This document shows, piece by piece, positions 44,661 to 54,406 of a stretch of DNA of 64,000 nt (its first letter is position 1; every line of letters starts with the position of its first letter). The DNA lies in assembly GCA_938015435.1 (NCBI GenBank), contig CALLPN010000010.1:62001-126000 (forward strand), read 5' to 3'. The position numbers and the translations under genes were made by a program. The notes under the pieces were generated by a model. It did no database searches, was not told the DNA's origin, and worked only from the letters and a program-made list of their open reading frames with translations. Source of the stretch: an uncultured Saprospiraceae bacterium (lineage in GTDB: Bacteria > Bacteroidota > Bacteroidia > Chitinophagales > Saprospiraceae).

Positions 44661-46634
44661 ATGAGAAATTTATTTATTCTAGTAGCCCTAACTATTAGCT
44701 TACAAAGTTATGCCCAAACAGAAATGTGGAGCCAAAAAGTTTCTAAAGGAGCTTTCATCTCACAACTTGATGACGGAAAAATATTTCTGAAAAATAAAAA
44801 TGATATATCACTGATCAACAATGTGAGCGGTGAAGTGGAATGGACTAACAAAGTAATAACTAAGGACGACCCTCAATTTTTGGACGGCCTACCATTTATG
44901 TACTTCGATGGAAAATCATATGCTGTAATCGATGCAAGTACTGGAGATGTAATCGACGAAAGTAAAATCAAAACTACTGTACTTAACACAAACTACTACT
45001 GGGATGAAGGTAAAGTAGTTATGGAATTAGAACGAAAAAAAATGCTCCATTTACTTAGTATGGATTTGAATGATATGTCAAAGACTTGGACTACTGAAGT
45101 AGGTAAAGTACAGAAAGAACTATTTGGTCTTTCTTCAAGATCGACAGAAAACAAACCTTCATACACAAGTAACGGCACACTAATATTAGTAGACAAGAAA
45201 TATATTTCTTACGTAAGCGCTGAAGGCAAAATAATGGATAGAGTTGAGTTCAAGAAAAAAATTCAGAAATTAGGTTATAACCACAAACTTGATATTCTAT
45301 ATATTCTAGAAGACAAGAAGAATCTACATTTTATAGATGCGAATACGAGCAAAACAATCAGTACTGTAGAAATAAAGGAAAAAGATCCGAATCTTACTAT
45401 TCTAAATGATGGACAAAGTATTTCCGTAGTCCAGAAAAAAGATCTTTTATTACTCAATGCTAAAGATGGTAGTGAAATCAAAAAACAATCATTTGGTGAT
45501 AAAATAAGCTTCACTTATCAAAATCTAGAGACTCAACAATTTTACATCCTAGCAGATAAAGATATCGTAGAATTAAATGTAACTGATGGTTCAATTATAG
45601 ACAAGAAAACATTGGACAATGGATATGACAAAATCTACACAGTAAATGATAAAACAATAATAGAAGGAGGAGGAAAAGTAAACTTGATTGACCTCTCTAC
45701 ATTAAAAAAACAATATACTAAGGCCGTGGGACTTCCAACTGTACAAGATCATATGATGGTTGGAAAACTTGATATATTTACTAACCAAAGCAATGGTCAA
45801 TTTTTCCTTACTGCTCTTGACCAAAAAGGAAAGAAAATATGGGATAATAGATACATAGCTACAATGACGCCTGCACTAGACATTATCAATGGAGATTTAC
45901 TTGTAATCACTACGGATAAAGCCGAACTCCTCTCAACAAAAACAGGTAAAAATAAGTGGGACTCTAAAGTATCTACTGGACCTTCGTTTGAATTTGAAGT
46001 AGATAGAGAAAATAATAGATTAGTTATGTACTCTGACAAAAAACTCCACTTTGTAGATTTAAAGACTGGCAAGCTCACCAAAAGCGATGAGAAGCTTAAG
46101 TTCAAAGATTTTGATTACGAAGCTCAAAGTCCTATTATCATTACAGGAAGTGATTTTGTTTTTGTCAAAGGATCTAACTCAGTATTTATAACTGATAAAA
46201 ACGGAAATATAAAAAATGAAAAAAATTATAAACAAGCGAGTAATACTTCTGGCTTATTGAAGATAGCAACTGTTGCCGTTACAGTTGGAGCAATGGCTTC
46301 AGGAAACGCAGGTAGCGTAATGACAGTTCATTCTAATGGAGAGATGGTGCACAAGGGAGGCCTAGTGGACGGACTTAACAGTACTTGGGATTATGCGGAG
46401 ACAGCAAAAGCGGACAGAATGGCTAAGCAAAACAGCACTTCAAACGCTTTTCCTTACGTATATACTAAGCTAGAAAACAAAAAGAAAGGTTTAATTTTTA
46501 TAGATCCTGCAACGGGAAAAGAAAGATTTGATGTCGTTGTAAATGACAAAGTTCCTAACTACATCGTAGACGAAGTTGATGGCGTATTGTTTGTCGTTTC
46601 CAAAGCAAGCCTTAAAGCCTTTGATCTAAAATAG
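44661..46634 (+). CDS. Secreted beta-propeller (PQQ-like repeat) protein
   Basis: The 657-residue protein has a signal peptide (ending QSYAQ). The body is made of repeats of the type x(L)xxxDGSxI(K/D)KKxxx and KLHFVDLKTGKL, that is, propeller blades of the PQQ-like type without the BamB motifs. Around 525-545 is a Gly/Ala-rich hydrophobic segment (KIATVAVTVGAMASGNAG). Function unknown; similar proteins are described only as PQQ-binding-like. A strong terminator follows. Confidence 0.75.
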   Translation: MRNLFILVALTISLQSYAQTEMWSQKVSKGAFISQLDDGKIFLKNKNDISLINNVSGEVEWTNKVITKDDPQFLDGLPFMYFDGKSYAVIDASTGDVIDESKIKTTVLNTNYYWDEGKVVMELERKKMLHLLSMDLNDMSKTWTTEVGKVQKELFGLSSRSTENKPSYTSNGTLILVDKKYISYVSAEGKIMDRVEFKKKIQKLGYNHKLDILYILEDKKNLHFIDANTSKTISTVEIKEKDPNLTILNDGQSISVVQKKDLLLLNAKDGSEIKKQSFGDKISFTYQNLETQQFYILADKDIVELNVTDGSIIDKKTLDNGYDKIYTVNDKTIIEGGGKVNLIDLSTLKKQYTKAVGLPTVQDHMMVGKLDIFTNQSNGQFFLTALDQKGKKIWDNRYIATMTPALDIINGDLLVITTDKAELLSTKTGKNKWDSKVSTGPSFEFEVDRENNRLVMYSDKKLHFVDLKTGKLTKSDEKLKFKDFDYEAQSPIIITGSDFVFVKGSNSVFITDKNGNIKNEKNYKQASNTSGLLKIATVAVTVGAMASGNAGSVMTVHSNGEMVHKGGLVDGLNSTWDYAETAKADRMAKQNSTSNAFPYVYTKLENKKKGLIFIDPATGKERFDVVVNDKVPNYIVDEVDGVLFVVSKASLKAFDLK

Positions 46635-46725
46635 GAATAAATTCAAAATGAAAATAGCAGTCACTAAATTTGACAATAAAATTTAGAATCAATTGCCACT
46701 TTCATAAAAGACTTTAATAAAAAAC

Positions 46726-46762
46726 AATGACCAGCATCAATCAAGGTGCTGGTCATTTTTTT
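46726..46762 (+). terminator. Intrinsic terminator
   Basis: AATGACCAGCA (46726-46736) pairs with TGCTGGTCATT (46747-46757), and a T-run follows. It ends the beta-propeller transcript. Confidence 0.9.
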
Positions 46763-46820
46763 CAACTCTTTTTCTTTCCTAAATAATCTCCGTTAGTATC
46801 CCCAAGAAACTGTATACACA

Positions 46821-48440
46821 TTATTGTATTGAGTCTTTCAATTCCAATTGCCATCCCTTAAGAAGATTAAGTCCATTACGTGATACACCATCAAGGTAAG
46901 GGCTATGAAATCTAGATGCTTCATCGTAAAACAAAAAGATAACTGGTGCCTCATCTACCAATATCCTATCCATAGAATGATATAGATCGTATCTACTTTC
47001 TAAATCTGATTCTTTGATTGATTCTTCGTATAGTTTATCAAACCTCTCATTTTTAAATCTCGTGTAATTAGGTGGCGCAGGATTCTTACTGTAATACATA
47101 CAAAGAAAACTTTCTGCATCAGGATAATCGGCAATCCAACTTGCTCTAAAAAAAGGAATCGACCCTTTACGCATACCATCTCTGAGTATTGCTGATTCCA
47201 ATACTTCTATAGAAACTTCTAGACCTATTTTTTGTAGTTGTCTGGCGACAAACGTTGTGATATCCAAGTAATCTTTGTTGGTATAAAGTTCAATCGGTTC
47301 TAGGCCCTTACCATCTGGAAAACCAGCTTCGGACAACAATTGTTTTGCTTTAGATAGACTATATCCATAACCAGGAACAGCTTCCTTATTATGAGATGGT
47401 AATCCAGTAGGTACAAAGCCACTGTCGGCAGGTTGTCCAACATTATTTCTTAAAGCGGTAAGCATCAGCTTTCTGTCAATGGCATAATTCATAGCCTGCC
47501 TTACTTCTTTGATACGTAAAGGGCTATTGGGAGGACAAGCTTCCAAGTTGATTCCTAGATATTCTGAATTTAGATATGGGGATTTCGACAATTTTAGTTG
47601 ATTCTTTTTGTCATTCAACAATGTACCATTCTTATCAAGCAATTCATTGATAAATGAAGACTCTAGGCCGTTCACAAAATCGATATTCCCATTCAACAAT
47701 TCTAACATTGCAATCTTCTTGTCTGCCATAAAGCTCGTTTTAATACCTTCGAGCTTAGAAGGACCTTTAAAGTAGTGGTCATTACGATTAAGAAAAAGCG
47801 CTTGATTGGCGATCCATTTCTTAAATTGAAAAGCTCCAGTTCCAACAGGGTTCTGCGCAAATTCTGACCCATAATGTAACACACATTCTTGTGGTACTAC
47901 TGCACAATATTGCATTGTCAATATGCCCAACATAGGGATAAAAGGCTTACTTAAGTGGAGTACAAAGGTAGTATCATCTACTGCTTCAAAGGGTCGATCT
48001 TGTCTAATCTTATCTGTAAACAACCATGACCCTGGAGAGCTGATTCCTGGATCTATCAAACGAGAAAGACTATACTCAAAATCAGAGGCCACTACTTTAC
48101 GATTATTACTTTCAAAACATTCGTTTTCATGAAAATAGACATCTTCTCTCAAATGAAATGTATAATCCAAACCATCTTCAGATATCACCCACCGCTTAGC
48201 AATTGCTGGACTCACATTAAGCGAATCATCCAATTCTACTAATCCATCGAAAAGATGCAATACAGACCAGATATTATTCTGACTCTTAGCAAAGGCAGGA
48301 TCCAAAGATGTAATATGATTAGGTTGATTATATCGAAGGACTTTATGTTCTCTTACCTGCTTAGATCCGCATGAAAGTAGTGCAATCGCAATAAATGTAA
48401 ATAATGCTATAGTCCTGAGCATGATGTCTATCTGATTCAT
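46821..48440 (-). CDS. Oligopeptide/dipeptide-type ABC substrate-binding lipoprotein
   Basis: The 539-residue lipoprotein (lipobox LLSC, Cys about 24) matches SBP family 5 (OppA/DppA). Seen are the N-terminal PNHITSLDPAFAKSQNNIWSVLHLFDGLV, DGLDYTFHLREDVYFHE, PVGTGAFQFKKW, NYAIDRKLML and the closing YDEASRF. In this family the protein binds peptides and hands them to a permease. No permease or ATPase gene is next to it, so it is an orphan or acts with a distant system. ATG at 48440 is used; a second ATG at 48422 also fits the signal peptide. Confidence 0.88.
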   Translation of the reverse strand: MNQIDIMLRTIALFTFIAIALLSCGSKQVREHKVLRYNQPNHITSLDPAFAKSQNNIWSVLHLFDGLVELDDSLNVSPAIAKRWVISEDGLDYTFHLREDVYFHENECFESNNRKVVASDFEYSLSRLIDPGISSPGSWLFTDKIRQDRPFEAVDDTTFVLHLSKPFIPMLGILTMQYCAVVPQECVLHYGSEFAQNPVGTGAFQFKKWIANQALFLNRNDHYFKGPSKLEGIKTSFMADKKIAMLELLNGNIDFVNGLESSFINELLDKNGTLLNDKKNQLKLSKSPYLNSEYLGINLEACPPNSPLRIKEVRQAMNYAIDRKLMLTALRNNVGQPADSGFVPTGLPSHNKEAVPGYGYSLSKAKQLLSEAGFPDGKGLEPIELYTNKDYLDITTFVARQLQKIGLEVSIEVLESAILRDGMRKGSIPFFRASWIADYPDAESFLCMYYSKNPAPPNYTRFKNERFDKLYEESIKESDLESRYDLYHSMDRILVDEAPVIFLFYDEASRFHSPYLDGVSRNGLNLLKGWQLELKDSIQ

Positions 48441-48499
48441 GTTTTATTTGAGCTCAAGATAATTAATATGTAGAAAATGCTGAATACAACAACGCTGTA

Positions 48500-49039
48500 C
48501 TACCCTACTAAAAACGATTTTAGCAATCCATTGATAGCCTCTTGAGTTGCTTCATCCAATTGGTCATCTTCACCTATTACATTACCTATGCTAGATATAG
48601 GTAATTTAGTAGGATGGATATGCATACCTAGATAATTGAGTAATCCTGTCAAGTGCTCCAGACCCCTAAGATTACCTGCCCTTCCAGATGCAATTCCAAT
48701 CAATGCTCCTGATTTACCTTTGAAGTTTTCTGCATACTTACGAACGCTCAGTGCATCTATAAACATCTTTAGCATTCCAGCGAAGCTTCCATTATACTCA
48801 GGACTAAGAACGATCATCTTATTAGCTGGCAATACATAATAATCTTGAATGGCAACGATTTCTGAGTGCATCGCATCGCCTGAGTACATCTGATCATGCA
48901 AAATACTATTTGGTACATCTTCTAACGAAAGTAACTTCACCTCTTCCGTGGTTATGCTTTTAGCGGCTTGCAGTACGTATTCAGCAACTTTGCGAGTATT
49001 ACTTCCTGGTCTGTTGGTTCCTGATAGTATTAGGATCAT
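48500..49039 (-). CDS. NADPH-dependent FMN reductase family protein
   Basis: The 179-residue flavodoxin-like protein starts ILSGTNRPGSNTRKVAEYVLQ, which binds the flavin phosphate. It has SPEYNGSFAGMLKMFIDAL and GIASGRAGNLRGLEHL, characteristic of the FMN_red family (azoreductase or chromate-reductase-like). Reduces quinones, azo compounds or FMN with NAD(P)H. Cytoplasmic; stands alone, divergent from parA by about 320 bases. Confidence 0.92.
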   Translation of the reverse strand: MILILSGTNRPGSNTRKVAEYVLQAAKSITTEEVKLLSLEDVPNSILHDQMYSGDAMHSEIVAIQDYYVLPANKMIVLSPEYNGSFAGMLKMFIDALSVRKYAENFKGKSGALIGIASGRAGNLRGLEHLTGLLNYLGMHIHPTKLPISSIGNVIGEDDQLDEATQEAINGLLKSFLVG

Positions 49040-49362
49040 ATGCTTGATTGAGTTTGATTGAATAAAAGTAACGTTTCTGAGTTGTATTGGTTGAGGCTAA
49101 TCGTGAAAACTATAAATGATTGTGTAGACTAAGCCTTATTCGTTTGAAGCTCAAGGCTCCGATATTATTATAAACCATGACTATAAGCTGCTATGAAGAC
49201 TTATCTGTATGCCCTAAACTATTGTCAGTTAAACACAAGATTAATTACTCTAATAAGAAACTTAAAACCCTTAGAAAACATTCGCACAGTGGAAATGCCG
49301 ATTTCAGGGGTAAAGAATTAACTTTGCGACGCAAGAAAAATGGGTAATACTATAATCACTAT
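49040..49362. other. Intergenic region between the FMN reductase and parA
   Basis: About 320 bases without a gene. It holds the parA promoter box at 49319 and a likely leftward promoter for the FMN reductase (TACTTTTA on the minus strand near 49070). No parS-like palindrome (GTTTCACGTGAAAC) is seen here or elsewhere in the window. Confidence 0.5.
49319..49326 (+). promoter_or_regulatory. -7 box of the parA promoter
   Basis: TAACTTTG matches the Bacteroidota TAnnTTTG box, 36 bases before the parA start. The surrounding TTAACTTTGCG is identical to the box in front of argS, so both look like housekeeping promoters. Confidence 0.6.
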
Positions 49363-50133
49363 ATGGGTAAAGTAATAGCAATCGCCAATCAGAAAGGAGG
49401 AGTAGGGAAAACCACTACAGCGATCAACATAGCTGCTGCCGTGGCTGTACTCGGTAAGAAGGTACTGATAATAGACTCTGATCCTCAGGCTAATGCAACC
49501 TCTGGAGTAGGTGTAATTACTGAAGAAGATCAATTGGACATCTATGACTTATTAGTCCATAGCGAAGAGCCAAAGGATGCAATAGTAGCTACTGAAACAC
49601 CCAATCTGTACATCATTCCATCATCGATCGATCTTGTCGGTGCTGAACTAGAGTTAGCGAGTGTACTACAACGTGAGTTCCGAATGAAAAAGGTAGTAGA
49701 TGCCGTAAGGGACCTATATGACTACGTATTTATTGATTGCCTACCTTCATTGGGTTTGATTACCATTAATGCATTGACGGCTGCTGATTCCGTTCTCGTG
49801 CCAGTACAATGTGAGTTTTTCTCTTTAGAGGGATATGGTAAGCTTAAGAATACGATTTCTCTGATCCAAAACAGTATTAATGCTGATCTCATGATAGAGG
49901 GTGTAGTACTTACTATGTACGACAAGCGTCTGAGAATGGCGAAGCTAGTAGTAAGTGAAGTAAGAGAGCACGTTACGGATCATGTCTTCGACACATTGAT
50001 ACATCGCAATTCTAAAGTAGGCGAAGCACCTAGTATGGGACAACCTGTGATTGTGTATGATGCGGCCAGTAAGGGTGCTATCAACTTTATGAATCTTGCA
50101 GCTGAGTTTTTAACACTCAACGAATCCAACTAA
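49363..50133 (+). CDS. parA: Chromosome partitioning ATPase ParA (Soj)
   Basis: The 256-residue MinD/ParA-type ATPase has the deviant Walker [11 protein letters not shown] (about 9-18), the A' motif [12 protein letters not shown], the switch [11 protein letters not shown] (about 122-132) and [15 protein letters not shown]. It forms ATP-dependent dimers on DNA and segregates chromosome origins together with ParB. The parB gene follows after 19 bases. Confidence 0.96.
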   Translation: MGKVIAIANQKGGVGKTTTAINIAAAVAVLGKKVLIIDSDPQANATSGVGVITEEDQLDIYDLLVHSEEPKDAIVATETPNLYIIPSSIDLVGAELELASVLQREFRMKKVVDAVRDLYDYVFIDCLPSLGLITINALTAADSVLVPVQCEFFSLEGYGKLKNTISLIQNSINADLMIEGVVLTMYDKRLRMAKLVVSEVREHVTDHVFDTLIHRNSKVGEAPSMGQPVIVYDAASKGAINFMNLAAEFLTLNESN

Positions 50134-50152
50134 TTATTAATATTTTTACGAT

Positions 50153-51055
50153 ATGGCAAAGAAGAAAGAATTATCAAGAGGAATACGTGCGCTCTTATCC
50201 AATATAGAGGATAAGTCACCAATGCCTAAAACTAAAGAGATCGTAAAAGAACTATCCAGTAACATCGCTGAAATATCACTTGATGATATCGAAATCAATC
50301 CATTTCAGCCAAGGACAGAGTTTGATCCGGAAGAGCTGATGAATCTAGCCAAATCAATCAGAACTTATGGACTGATCCAACCTATAACAGTAAGATCATT
50401 AGGAGGACACAAGTTCCAATTGATATCTGGAGAACGTAGACTCAGAGCCTCAAAGATGGCTGGGCTCAATGCCGTTCCAGCATACATCAGAATTGCTGAT
50501 GATCAAGGAATGTTGGAGATGGCTCTTGTAGAGAACATCCAACGGTCTGAGCTGAATGCTGTAGAAGTAGCCATCTCATACCAAAGACTAATAGACGAAT
50601 GCAATCTTACTCACGAAGAGCTGTCAAGCCGTGTAGGGAAGAATAGAAGCACAATTACTAACTATATCAGATTACTCAAATTGCCGCCAGTAATCCAAGC
50701 AGGTGTCAAGAAGGACCAGATTAGTATGGGACACGCAAGGGCATTAGCCGGTGTGGAGAATGTATCTTTACAACTCACTTTCTTTCATCGTACTGTCGAA
50801 GATAAATTATCAGTACGTGCTCTAGAACAACTCATACGAGGTGGAGGATCTACTAGTCAAGGAAGCTCTTCCTCTAGTAATTCATCTGGAAGCTCTCTAC
50901 CGTCAGAAGTACTAGAGATTCGCGATGAGCTTAGCGATCAGTTTGGTACTAAGGTGGATATCAAAAGAGACACAAAAGGTAAAGGCCAGTTTGTCATTAA
51001 ATTTAATAATGATAGAGACTTCAATAGAATATTAGAAATACTGAAGGAAGATTAG
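50153..51055 (+). CDS. parB: Chromosome partitioning protein ParB (Spo0J)
   Basis: The 300-residue protein has the CTPase/ParB N-terminal domain (about 40-130, with NPFQPRTEFDPEELMNLAKSI, the GERRLRASK box and ENIQR), a central HTH (about 150-200, LSSRVGKNRSTITNYIRLLKLP), a Ser/Gly-rich linker (about 238-254) and a C-terminal dimer domain. It binds parS sites, spreads with CTP and works with ParA. Co-transcribed with parA. Confidence 0.96.
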   Translation: MAKKKELSRGIRALLSNIEDKSPMPKTKEIVKELSSNIAEISLDDIEINPFQPRTEFDPEELMNLAKSIRTYGLIQPITVRSLGGHKFQLISGERRLRASKMAGLNAVPAYIRIADDQGMLEMALVENIQRSELNAVEVAISYQRLIDECNLTHEELSSRVGKNRSTITNYIRLLKLPPVIQAGVKKDQISMGHARALAGVENVSLQLTFFHRTVEDKLSVRALEQLIRGGGSTSQGSSSSSNSSGSSLPSEVLEIRDELSDQFGTKVDIKRDTKGKGQFVIKFNNDRDFNRILEILKED

Positions 51056-51175
51056 AATTAAATATATCTCTTCCTAGCGTTAGCTTTTCAGTTGAACTTG
51101 TATTTTGAATGATTATTTTTGAATTGTATTGACATCATCAATACACCATTTGCTAACAACTAAATTTTGCGAAAG

Positions 51176-52564
51176 ATGAAATCCCTTTTCACTTACTTAC
51201 TAATTATATCGTTTTTCACATCCTTCTCACAATCTTTTACAGAATCCCTGATTTACAACAATCAAGAAGGTGGAGTGCAAAGGAGTATTGCAACTGCTGA
51301 TTTTGATGGCGATGGATTACAAGATGTATTGATGGCCGGAAGTAGCCCTAATGTATTCTGGGTAAAAAACTTAGGAAATAATCAATTTGGGGTGAAACAA
51401 ACAATATTCGATGATGAAATATTTGGGGAAAGAGCAAAACCTATAGATATAAATAATGATGGCTTAATGGATATTGCTGCGGCCTGTTCTTTTAGCAATG
51501 TAATCGTAACCATTTTAAGTAATGGGGATGGAACTTTTGAAAATGCAGTTGTTTTAGAAAATCAATTAGAGCCTCTTACTGATCTTAAAATATTTGACAT
51601 AGACAACGATGGATTTGACGATATATCATACAGCACATATAGCTCTTCAAATCAAGTTGGAAAAATATATTGGAATAAGAACGACGGTAATGGCGGATTT
51701 CTTTCTAGAGCTGTGATCGCACCCAACTCGTTGGAAACTTTTAATATAGAATTTGCAGATATTGATGGTGACGATCTTTTTGATCTCATATCATTATCTC
51801 ATTGGGATGATAAATTTGTATGGTTTAAAAATATGGACAACGGAAATTTTTCTTCTGAAATAGAAGTTCGTCCTTTAGGCGAAAGTCTCGGAGAAAGGGC
51901 TCTATATACTGAAGACATGGATGCCGATGGAGACATTGATTTATTAACTTATGTAAGCCCTGATATCGTAATTTACAACAATGACGGAAGTGGCAATTTC
52001 ACAACAAGCACAATTTCTATATCTAGTTTTAGTTGGGGACTAATCGCAAGGGATTTCGATCAAGATGGCCACATGGATATTTTTAGTGGCGCCGGAGATA
52101 CTGATGAAGCTATCGTTATTTATGGCGAAGGAAATGGTTCATATCAAATGGAAGAAAAGTTAGCTCAAAACATTGGAAATATTATTGACCTCTGGATTAC
52201 TGATATGGACGATGATGGTGTTCAAGATGTGCTCACTGCATCAGCATTACATGATGGATTTTCATTATTTACCAATAACTACAATGGTCCTTTATCAATA
52301 GATCGTACAGAACAAAAAATAGAAGTAAACATATACCCAAATCCTACATCATCCGAAATTACGATAAACTCATTAGACCTAAATGAAGTTCGTACGATAG
52401 AGATCATCAATACCGACGGACATAGAGTATTAGCTCAAAGTACAAATACAACTGATGCTATTGTGTTGTCGCTCAAAAAGCTTCCAAAAGGTTACTATGC
52501 TGTAATCTTAAAAGATTGGCATGGAAATATTGTATCTAAAAAGAAAGTTATAAAAACTAGATAG
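51176..52564 (+). CDS. FG-GAP/VCBS repeat surface protein with type A T9SS sorting domain
   Basis: The 462-residue protein (ATG at 51176; the upstream TTG at 51167 adds only three residues) has a signal peptide ending FTSFSQS. About seven FG-GAP/VCBS-type repeats follow (about 20-380). Each carries a DxDxDGxxD calcium loop such as DFDGDGLQD, DINNDGLMD, DIDNDGFDD and DMDADGDID, forming a beta-propeller. The type A sorting domain covers about 385-462 (NIYPNPTSSEITIN, ending KKKVIKTR). Secreted and surface-bound; ligand unknown. Its stop is 5 bases from that of the convergent peroxidase gene. Confidence 0.9.
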   Translation: MKSLFTYLLIISFFTSFSQSFTESLIYNNQEGGVQRSIATADFDGDGLQDVLMAGSSPNVFWVKNLGNNQFGVKQTIFDDEIFGERAKPIDINNDGLMDIAAACSFSNVIVTILSNGDGTFENAVVLENQLEPLTDLKIFDIDNDGFDDISYSTYSSSNQVGKIYWNKNDGNGGFLSRAVIAPNSLETFNIEFADIDGDDLFDLISLSHWDDKFVWFKNMDNGNFSSEIEVRPLGESLGERALYTEDMDADGDIDLLTYVSPDIVIYNNDGSGNFTTSTISISSFSWGLIARDFDQDGHMDIFSGAGDTDEAIVIYGEGNGSYQMEEKLAQNIGNIIDLWITDMDDDGVQDVLTASALHDGFSLFTNNYNGPLSIDRTEQKIEVNIYPNPTSSEITINSLDLNEVRTIEIINTDGHRVLAQSTNTTDAIVLSLKKLPKGYYAVILKDWHGNIVSKKKVIKTR

Positions 52565-52569
52565 CCGAT

Positions 52570-53610
52570 TTAAAATGGATTAGAAAATCTTTCGTCATAA
52601 ACTAGCGACTCATCAGTAAGGGTTAATAAAAAGGCAAGCATATCAGCTTTATCCTTTTCTGATAAGTCAAGACGAATAGGCTCACCACTTTCATCTTGTA
52701 GCAACCAGTTAAGATTAGGATGTGACTGTACACCAGAATCATAAAAATCTATTACCTCTTCAAGAGAAGCGTATCTACCATCATGCATATACGGTGCTGT
52801 CAGTTCTATATTACGAAGACTTGGCACTCTAAAATTTCCATCTCCAGTTCCTTCATCCACATAATCTGTATCTAAACCAATATTCGCATGAGCGTAATAG
52901 GAGTCTAGATCTCTTCCAGAATGACAAGAAGAACAATTGTACAAATTAAACAGATCTAATCCAGCTCGTTCGCTCTCTGTATAATTTGAAAATCCAATAT
53001 CATATCCTTCATCCCATTTGGAATCAAAAGTGTATATAGATGCTAAAAACTCACTCAATGCTATTCCAATTTTATCTTCAGATATACCATCTTCGCCAAA
53101 CGCTTCTTTGAATAATCTAGGATAGTATTCCGTCTGATTTAATCTTGTTATTAGTGATTCCATATTATCGAAAGCCATCTCAGAGTGATCTTTAATAGGA
53201 TCCAAAACCGCGTCAGTTAGGTTACCTCTTCTGCCATCCCAAAAGTATCTTCCTCTAAAACCACTATTCATAAGCGCTGAACTATTACGCTTAGACAACT
53301 CACCGAACAATCCTTCGCTTACTTTTTTATCATCAGCAAAAGCAGCCGCCTGATTATGACAACTTGCACATGAGGTTGAATTGTTTAAAGACAACAATTT
53401 ATCGTAAAATAGTATCCTTCCTAAACTTGCTTCCTCGTCGCTTTTATTGAAACGCCAAAGAGTAGTATTTACATTATCGACATCATCAAAATAATCAAAT
53501 TCAGTTACTGTAAAATCGGCTGTACGATCGATATTGTCCTTATCCAAATCTGCACAGGAACTAAAACAAAAGATTAACATAAAAACTGAAAACATTTTAA
53601 GAACATTCAT
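52570..53610 (-). CDS. Di-haem cytochrome c peroxidase family lipoprotein
   Basis: The 346-residue lipoprotein (lipobox CFSSC, Cys 19) has two haem c motifs, CASCH at 81-85 and CSSCH at 226-230. It shows LGRILFYDKLLS, RNSSALMNSGFRGRYFWDGRRG, VPSLRNIELTAPYMHDGRYASLEEVIDFY and LLTLTDESLVYDERF. In the same superfamily as the enzyme at 26962 but without a neighbouring MbnP-like gene; instead an outer-membrane-like protein is encoded 29 bases upstream. Role is peroxide reduction or partner oxidation. Confidence 0.9.
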   Translation of the reverse strand: MNVLKMFSVFMLIFCFSSCADLDKDNIDRTADFTVTEFDYFDDVDNVNTTLWRFNKSDEEASLGRILFYDKLLSLNNSTSCASCHNQAAAFADDKKVSEGLFGELSKRNSSALMNSGFRGRYFWDGRRGNLTDAVLDPIKDHSEMAFDNMESLITRLNQTEYYPRLFKEAFGEDGISEDKIGIALSEFLASIYTFDSKWDEGYDIGFSNYTESERAGLDLFNLYNCSSCHSGRDLDSYYAHANIGLDTDYVDEGTGDGNFRVPSLRNIELTAPYMHDGRYASLEEVIDFYDSGVQSHPNLNWLLQDESGEPIRLDLSEKDKADMLAFLLTLTDESLVYDERFSNPF

Positions 53611-53639
53611 AAGACCTAAAAATTTATTCGTTATGACAA

Positions 53640-54293
53640 TTAGAATTTATAAAAAAGAACGAGATAAGAAGGAGCATGATATCTGGTACCGTAGCTAAAC
53701 TTAGTTTCTTTCTCATTATCTCTACCTCCTGAATCAAACTTAAGATTAGTTCCAGTATAATCTATTACAAATATATAGGACATTTCGGTATAGAGAGAAA
53801 GCCTTTCCGTAAAGGAATATTGTAACCCAGCAAAGATCCCACCTCCAGTTTCTACAATATACGTACTTCGTTTGTTATCGAATTGAGAATTATTATCATC
53901 TGACACGCCAATAGAATTATAGTCCACACCTAGCAAATAATCACCGCCGCCGATAAATTTGAGTTTTTCTGTGATAGCTTTACTTTTACCCAATCCAGTA
54001 CTAAAGTCAATTCCAAATCCATTATTCGAAACTGTCCTGTCTTCATCATCAGTCTCAATACTTCCTTGGATATCGAGACCTACAGCAATTCTTCTGACTT
54101 CTTCGTCATCCCACGAATTAAAATAAAACTGAAATGGAGCTACAGTACCAATATCAATATCAGAGGGTATAAAGTTGTTAATGAAATTAAATCCAACACC
54201 TACTTCTTTATATTTCCAATCTTCTTCCTCAGATTGAGCGTTAAGACTAGACAAGAAAAAAAAAGAAAACACTATTACTTTTAAACATTCCAT
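53640..54293 (-). CDS. Outer-membrane beta-barrel-type protein
   Basis: The 217-residue protein has a signal peptide (ending SLNAQ). Its body has alternating strands ending in a C-terminal aromatic residue (YLVLFYKF), as in small barrels, with glycine-rich repeats (GVGFNFINNF, GLGKSKAI, GGGIFAGLQYSF). No family recognised. It lies 29 bases upstream of a di-haem peroxidase gene on the same strand, so the two probably work together or at least are co-expressed. Confidence 0.75.
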   Translation of the reverse strand: MECLKVIVFSFFFLSSLNAQSEEEDWKYKEVGVGFNFINNFIPSDIDIGTVAPFQFYFNSWDDEEVRRIAVGLDIQGSIETDDEDRTVSNNGFGIDFSTGLGKSKAITEKLKFIGGGDYLLGVDYNSIGVSDDNNSQFDNKRSTYIVETGGGIFAGLQYSFTERLSLYTEMSYIFVIDYTGTNLKFDSGGRDNEKETKFSYGTRYHAPSYLVLFYKF

Positions 54294-54381
54294 AAACTAA
54301 TATAACCATTTTATATTAAGGAAGACGGGGAGAATTCTTACATGGGTTGGTTATAATACAGATTATTCATGATTTTATTTG

Positions 54382-54406
54382 AAAAGCATAGAACAAATAT
54401 GCTTTT
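54382..54406 (-). terminator. Weak terminator-like hairpin at the end of the MobA-like gene
   Basis: AAAAGCAT pairs with ATGCTTTT around a 9-base loop, overlapping the stop codon. On the minus strand the hairpin is followed by CAAATAAAAT rather than a clean T-run. Confidence 0.45.

Noticed and set aside
49040-49362. parS site next to parAB
   Set aside because: I looked for GTTTCACGTGAAAC-like palindromes near parAB and did not find one.
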